DNA of 64,000 nt, from positions 1 through 64,000 of IMG/VR virus record IMGVR_UViG_3300024260_000006. One strand, 5' to 3'. Below the pieces are notes generated by a model. It was given only the letters and a program-made list of their open reading frames with translations. It was not told the DNA's origin and made no database searches. Shown one piece after another: positions 59,251-64,000 of the stretch. Position 1 is the first letter of the stretch. Every line of letters begins with the position of its first letter. The position numbers and the translations under genes are program-made. This DNA comes from a virus.

Positions 59251-60123
59251 TTATTTTGCCACCCTTTTCAATTCATCTGATAATTCATAATATCTCATTA
59301 TCTGAATTACAGTTTTGTCATTTACGTGTTTTCGTTTCTTATCTAATAAGCAAAATTTATTAATCGATTTAATTGCTTCATTTAATTTAATTCGTACAAT
59401 CTTATTATCAACTAATTTATATTGTGATCTCAACGTCTTTTTTAATGATGGTAGAATTTTAATGATATATTCTTTTAATGAATTTTCATTTGAGACTCCA
59501 CTAATATATGCTTTTAATAGATTCTTTTGATTTTTTGAAAAATTAGCATACTTACTATTGAATTTATCTAATATAAGTTTATTAGTTAAATGTGCCAAAT
59601 CTTTATCATTATTAAACTTCTCATTAAGAGATGACTGTAATGATGAATTATCTATTGATTTATCAGTTGTAAGAAATTCAATAACATTGAAGTATGATTC
59701 CGTTTGTTCAGCTGGTGACAACGCATCATAATGTTCAAACAATTTATATACTGATGCATATACTTTATAATCCTTTACTTTAGATGACATGATTTTACTC
59801 AAATCAAAAGTATCTTTAATTTCTCGAATTACATTATACTTCTCTCGCTTCAATGTACGCTGATCTAATGTGCATCTTCGTTTCAATATTTCAGTAACAA
59901 AATAATTTGCTCGTTTATCTGACATGGTTTTTGAATTTAAAATTGCATTATATAGCATAAATTCTTTACCAAGCTCACGATGGGTATTAAATCCCTTGCG
60001 AATTATGTTTAATGCTTTATTCTTGTCATCTCCATTCAATATTGCAGATGTTGTTTGACGTACCAAACATTCAAAGATTAATCCAGCATTTTTTATTTTA
60101 TTATGATACCTGTTTTTAGCCAT
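59251..60123 (-). CDS. hypothetical helical protein next to the portal gene
   Basis: 290 residues, almost wholly helical and basic, with no membrane segment. MAKNRYHNKIKNAGLIFECLVRQTTSAILNGDDKNKAL is like unnamed proteins that follow the portal gene in marine T4-type phages. Likely involved in prohead assembly. First gene after the 60181 promoter-like site. Confidence 0.6.
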   Translation of the reverse strand: MAKNRYHNKIKNAGLIFECLVRQTTSAILNGDDKNKALNIIRKGFNTHRELGKEFMLYNAILNSKTMSDKRANYFVTEILKRRCTLDQRTLKREKYNVIREIKDTFDLSKIMSSKVKDYKVYASVYKLFEHYDALSPAEQTESYFNVIEFLTTDKSIDNSSLQSSLNEKFNNDKDLAHLTNKLILDKFNSKYANFSKNQKNLLKAYISGVSNENSLKEYIIKILPSLKKTLRSQYKLVDNKIVRIKLNEAIKSINKFCLLDKKRKHVNDKTVIQIMRYYELSDELKRVAK

Positions 60124-60180
60124 TATTTAGCTCCCAATATGTATTTAATCCTATATATAGAAAACAATCTATATATAATA

Positions 60181-60198
60181 AATATATTATACTTCATT
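60181..60198 (-). promoter_or_regulatory. promoter-like element GAAGTATAA-TATATTTATTATATA
   Basis: Minus-strand TATATT (60181-60186) then TATTATATA with GAAGT upstream, in the 90-base gap after the portal gene. A TATATAG/CTATATA hairpin (60154-60175) follows in the leader. Confidence 0.45.
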
Positions 60199-60213
60199 AA
60201 ATAATACATGTTT

Positions 60214-63060
60214 TTATTTATTTTTTTCATTTTTTTCGTTCAATAGTGCATCTTCACTTAATATTGACGTATCTTTATCTTTTGTAGTGAATTCCTTCTC
60301 CAACATAGATAATAATGATTTATTTCTTGATTTTTTATATCCAGCTGATAATCCTAGTGGACTACCCTTTTTGAATTCTCTCGATCCAAACTTATCGCTA
60401 TTTTTCATAGCATTTTTATTGTCATTGCTACCAAGTTCTTCCCCAGTATCTGTATTGTCATATTCTGGTCCTTTTTCACTACCACCCCATTCCTCTTCTT
60501 CTTCTTTCGTGTCAACTTTTTCACCACTATATGCAGGATCATTTCCACCTTGTTCAATTTGTTCCTGTCTAAACTTCTCTTTCAAATCATCGATTATTTG
60601 ATCAGTTAAATTTGTTCGTTCATCATCACTGAATCCAAATATCTTATCATACACCCAATCCTTAGATAATAAATTACTTTCAAGAGCTGATGTTGCAATG
60701 TCCAACTTTCTCTCCAATATTTCTAATTTTTCTTGTTCATGGATTGTTGATGGATTTGTTAATAATAATTCAAAATTCAATAAATCACCATCGTCATATC
60801 CTTGTGTGTATAGATGAATGATTGCAACTTTTGTCAATTCAGCTGTTACGATCTTTTGAATTCTTTCAATCGTTCTACTGAATCGAACATCTTCAGCGGC
60901 TAATGTGCTTTTTGATGATAATGATTCTTCATATCCTAAGAATGCTTTTGGTATTTTTAATGATGCCATCATTTTATTTCTTAAATATTCAATATCATCA
61001 ATCGCACCATCATTTGATAATCCAGCTAATGTATCAACATCAGTTCCACTATCTGAACCACGTACTGGTAGATAATAATCATCCATTACAGAGTCAACAT
61101 TAAACTTTAAATTATAATCACCAGTAGCTTGATCAATTACTGGAATTTTCTTTGTCTTTGCAATAAATTTCTTCATGAATGCATCAATTTTATTTGGTTC
61201 TAAATTACCAACATCCACTTTAAATATTCTTCGTTCTGGTGCTCTCATTATTCGTTGAATTAACATAGCATCTTCCATCAATGTCAATTGTTTCCATATT
61301 TTTCTACCACCTTCAATCATGCTTTTTCCATATGGTAAATAATTAGAATCTGACATCAATCTAAAATGAGCTACTTCATAATTTTGTAGTTCTTCAGCAG
61401 ACTTTTTAGTTAATACACTTGTCGTATCATCCATGTATGTAAAAATAACTAAATTTGGATTTTCAGGATCACTATCTTCTACTCGTTCAATTTCATATGG
61501 TGACATTGGCTCAACTCCAACAACTCCATTTTTATCAACAATATTTAATCTCAAAAAGAAATCACCATATTTTGTTAAATTTCTAATCCAAGACCATAGA
61601 TTAAAAGTGATATTTAATCTATCATAAAATAAATTAGTAAGAATCTTTTTCATTTTTGTATCATCAGTTTTGATTGTCAACATTTCACCATTCACATCAC
61701 CAACAGTACTCTCATCACTATAAACATCCAATGCTGATGCTATGATCGGATCAGTGTCCATAGAATTATGAACAAAACACATTGTTGTTGCGAAATTATG
61801 ATACGTATCTACTGTCATATCATATACATCTTCAACTTCATATGGTTCGATTGATACTATTTTATGATTTAATGTTGCTTGTATATAATTTCTAAACTCA
61901 TACCAATTGGATATGTCGATAGATTCTAATCGATCATACAATACACCGTTATCACAATTCAATTCTGATAATAATTCATATTTTTTAAAATTATCATTCT
62001 TTAGCAATTCGTAACTTTTTTCTAATATTGAGTCAATAGTTACATCATGTCTATATCGTGCGTTTTTGACACCTTGTTGAGCGTCAGGATTCAATCTATG
62101 CCACTCTTTGTGCTTCTCACTTCGCATCAACTTACTTTCTGTAGTATGTGATTTTCCATAGAATGGATTATTTTCACCACTTCGTTTACCATCCCAAGAA
62201 TATGTTGGTAGTTTAGATTTAGCAAGTTTAATCGCCGCTATTTGCTTATCTCTATTTTCTGGAGCCCATTTTATATTTTTATTTATTAATACACAATGAT
62301 AATGTTTATGGTCATGTTCCGTCATTATTTTCAAATTATCTGGTAAATTATTCTCCTTCTGAAAATCAACGTGATGTACAATGTGACCTTCATTCACATC
62401 ACCGTGAAATTGTTCAGCTACAATTTTATGTTCAGCTTGCCATCCTTTTGAAAAATTATATAAAAATCTATAAGATTTATGACCATAAAATCTTTTTTGA
62501 TATAGTGGCATTACTGAATCATTTTCTGTCAATTCATGTACTTGTTTATACTCACCATCTCTCATCAAAAATGGATGATTTTCTGTAGCTAATATAAATT
62601 CACCATTATCGAATGTCACTTTATATGTCAATTCAGTTTTAGTTTTTCTAACTGAATGTGCTTTTCCTAACTTTATTGTATCAGTTTTATGATCATACGA
62701 ATACACATAAAATGTAGTACTTTTGTCTGGATATGTTTCAGCCAATTCCTTCATAGTCATCTTTTTACCATCTGGTAATGGTATTATAGTATCACCTGAT
62801 ATACATTCATATTCCCTATAAATCATCGGTCTAATTGATGATCTAATAGATGCTGAACCCATCTTATTACGTTTATTACCACCATACACTCGTGAATTAG
62901 AATAAATTCGATTATATTTATCCATGAAATTGGTAGTCAACGCTCGTTGTGAATAATCAATATCTTTTACAATTAATTTTCCACGCTTATTACGTCTGAT
63001 AATTGTATCATTTGTAAATAAATTTCGTAATCTACTAAATATGTTATTTTTTTCTGCCAT
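60214..63060 (-). CDS. 20: portal protein (gp20) interrupted by an intein
   Basis: 948 residues including a 347-residue intein; the spliced protein would have 601 (T4 gp20 524). Before the intein: RRNKRGKLIVKDIDYSQRALTTNF and MIYREYE. After it: SMDTDPIIASALDVYSDESTV, IRNLTKYGDFFLRLNI, MRAPERRIFKVDVGNL and LRNKMMASLKIPKAFLGYEE, all gp20 signatures. The C-terminal 100 residues are acidic and disordered, then basic. The portal is the DNA gate and start point of head assembly, so splicing is needed for a working head. Confidence 0.92.
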   Translation of the reverse strand: MAEKNNIFSRLRNLFTNDTIIRRNKRGKLIVKDIDYSQRALTTNFMDKYNRIYSNSRVYGGNKRNKMGSASIRSSIRPMIYREYECISGDTIIPLPDGKKMTMKELAETYPDKSTTFYVYSYDHKTDTIKLGKAHSVRKTKTELTYKVTFDNGEFILATENHPFLMRDGEYKQVHELTENDSVMPLYQKRFYGHKSYRFLYNFSKGWQAEHKIVAEQFHGDVNEGHIVHHVDFQKENNLPDNLKIMTEHDHKHYHCVLINKNIKWAPENRDKQIAAIKLAKSKLPTYSWDGKRSGENNPFYGKSHTTESKLMRSEKHKEWHRLNPDAQQGVKNARYRHDVTIDSILEKSYELLKNDNFKKYELLSELNCDNGVLYDRLESIDISNWYEFRNYIQATLNHKIVSIEPYEVEDVYDMTVDTYHNFATTMCFVHNSMDTDPIIASALDVYSDESTVGDVNGEMLTIKTDDTKMKKILTNLFYDRLNITFNLWSWIRNLTKYGDFFLRLNIVDKNGVVGVEPMSPYEIERVEDSDPENPNLVIFTYMDDTTSVLTKKSAEELQNYEVAHFRLMSDSNYLPYGKSMIEGGRKIWKQLTLMEDAMLIQRIMRAPERRIFKVDVGNLEPNKIDAFMKKFIAKTKKIPVIDQATGDYNLKFNVDSVMDDYYLPVRGSDSGTDVDTLAGLSNDGAIDDIEYLRNKMMASLKIPKAFLGYEESLSSKSTLAAEDVRFSRTIERIQKIVTAELTKVAIIHLYTQGYDDGDLLNFELLLTNPSTIHEQEKLEILERKLDIATSALESNLLSKDWVYDKIFGFSDDERTNLTDQIIDDLKEKFRQEQIEQGGNDPAYSGEKVDTKEEEEEWGGSEKGPEYDNTDTGEELGSNDNKNAMKNSDKFGSREFKKGSPLGLSAGYKKSRNKSLLSMLEKEFTTKDKDTSILSEDALLNEKNEKNK
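61765..62805 (-). mobile_element. HNH intein inside the portal gene
   Basis: 347 codons (residues 86-432). It starts with Cys1 (CISGDTIIPLPDGK), has block B ATENHPFLM, block F VYDMTVDTYHNFAT and ends FVHN before Ser+1. The centre holds an HNH endonuclease (HIVHHVDFQKENNLPDNLKI, then EHDHKHYHC) and a NUMOD3-like NPFYGKSHT. All residues for splicing are present. It splits the conserved YREYE-SMDTDP stretch of gp20. Confidence 0.92.
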
Positions 63061-63080
63061 TTTATCCTCTAATTATTTCA

Positions 63081-64000
63081 TTAATTAATTAACCAAGAAA
63101 AGTCTTCGTCATCTGATGAGTTATCTGTTGTCACGGACATCCTTTTCAAATAATCTTGATATTCTTTAGACTGTTCTCTATTTTGCATAAGTTCTTCTTC
63201 GGTAGATACATCATTACCATTAAAATCAACAATTGCACTAAGCATTGATTCTTGAACTTCAGTATTTTTTTTCTTTAATCTTAGTGCGGTATCTCTGATC
63301 CATAAGTTTATTGCGTATGCCATTGTTAGATCATCGTTATATCCAGTCTGCGCTTCTGGTTTACCATTTCGATATATGAATACTTCTAACTCATCTATCA
63401 ATCTTGATGATCTTAATATTGCTTGTTTTGTTCTTGTGTATTCTTCCATTTTAGCTACAATCAATGGTCGTGTTTTCATTGATGTAGTAAATCCTGGTAC
63501 TTTTTGATCTTCGAGTTTGTAGTATTTATTGTTTGTTTTTCGGTTTATAGATTCTACATATTTTAAATCTTTTGTTTGGTAGAATAGATTCTTATATCCT
63601 CTATCGATAATTGTTTGAATCACAGCCCAACCTACATTATTATTTTCAACAATTAATAATGCATCATTATATTTTGTTGCTATCTCAATCGCAAAATTAC
63701 CAAACACTGTAGTATCTAATTGTCCTTTATATTCAGCAACCTGTTCTACGTTATCTACATCAAATACTTGAAGTGTAGAATAATCAGCACCATCACCTCT
63801 AGCAACATCAGCACTTACTACATAATTCTTACCAGCTTCACTATATTTCCATATCCATAAGTTTTTATCAACAAATTCTTTTGCTATCGGATCGATTATC
63901 GTTTCTTTTCTATATTGTTCTAAAATTGTCAAATCGACTACTGAATTACCAGATGATAAAAAATCAGTATCACAATTATGGCTAACAATACCATCTACAT
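63081..64000 (-). CDS. 17: large terminase subunit (gp17), C-terminal part
   Basis: The frame is open to the window edge: before the TTG near 63932 it continues with CDTDFLSSGNSVVDLTILEQY, which belongs to gp17, so the N-terminal ATPase lies outside. The visible nuclease domain has SADVARGDGADYSTLQVFD (first Asp), ALLIVENNNVGWAV (Glu) and GYNDDLTMAYAI (last Asp). It cuts concatemeric DNA during packaging. Acidic C-terminal tail. Confidence 0.93.
   Translation of the reverse strand, partial: VDGIVSHNCDTDFLSSGNSVVDLTILEQYRKETIIDPIAKEFVDKNLWIWKYSEAGKNYVVSADVARGDGADYSTLQVFDVDNVEQVAEYKGQLDTTVFGNFAIEIATKYNDALLIVENNNVGWAVIQTIIDRGYKNLFYQTKDLKYVESINRKTNNKYYKLEDQKVPGFTTSMKTRPLIVAKMEEYTRTKQAILRSSRLIDELEVFIYRNGKPEAQTGYNDDLTMAYAINLWIRDTALRLKKKNTEVQESMLSAIVDFNGNDVSTEEELMQNREQSKEYQDYLKRMSVTTDNSSDDEDFSWLIN

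Overview
The window is a strongly AT-rich piece of a tailed-phage genome of the T4 type (contractile tail, T4-like replisome and virion genes). Every gene I can support is read leftward (minus strand), so transcription runs from high to low coordinates. Ribosome-binding sites (GGAG/AGGAG) sit in front of most starts. The host is therefore probably a bacterium that uses Shine-Dalgarno signals, and is otherwise unknown. No tRNA gene or CRISPR array was seen, and no stretch over 300 bases lacks a gene.

Left part (1-25 kb), replication and nucleotide metabolism. From low to high coordinates it holds two GT-B glycosyltransferases, a Cas4/RecB-like nuclease, a metallophosphoesterase, the clamp loader (62, 44), a DNA methyltransferase and the sliding clamp (45). 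Next comes a 7-deazaguanine cassette (dpdA-like transglycosylase, an ArcS-core-like protein, queC, folE, a PD-(D/E)XK nuclease-like protein, queE, queD). Then follow family B DNA polymerase (43), dUTPase, a B12-dependent ribonucleotide reductase, helicase (41), 5' nuclease (rnh), recombinase (uvsX) and ssDNA-binding protein (32). The cassette can make preQ0 from GTP, and the transglycosylase probably puts it, or a derivative, into DNA as anti-restriction protection.

Middle (25-48.6 kb), tail and head genes. These include a divergent family A polymerase-like protein, a baseplate hub-like protein, a gp53-like LysM protein, a tube-initiator-like protein and the tape measure. Gene 26 is followed by a start-codon-less gene 51 reading frame, apparently joined to it by frameshifting. 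Tail tube, sheath, neck proteins, major capsid protein and scaffold follow. At 36.0-37.2 kb there is an M15 peptidase next to a partial duplicate of itself.

Right part (48.8-64 kb) holds a bank of small accessory genes, then prohead protease (21), head genes, a portal protein (20) interrupted by an HNH intein, and the 3' part of terminase (17).

The most striking system is a family of 22 proteins (19 N-terminal, 3 internal) carrying a near-identical tag of the form MKLTESKLRxIIKEEIQKLNE in front of unrelated domains (LPD11-like, ParB-like, many unknown). Related variant tags precede a Cys-His-Asp peptidase-like domain and several other proteins. The tag ends in L-x-E, the cleavage type of the T4 prohead protease, which is encoded here. 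I infer that it is a capsid-targeting propeptide that loads a cargo of proteins into the head for injection. A phage ribosomal protein bS21 lies inside the same bank.

Two AT-rich promoter-like motif classes were found upstream of transcription units. Two of the sites lie in a 61-base near-perfect repeat 21 kb apart.
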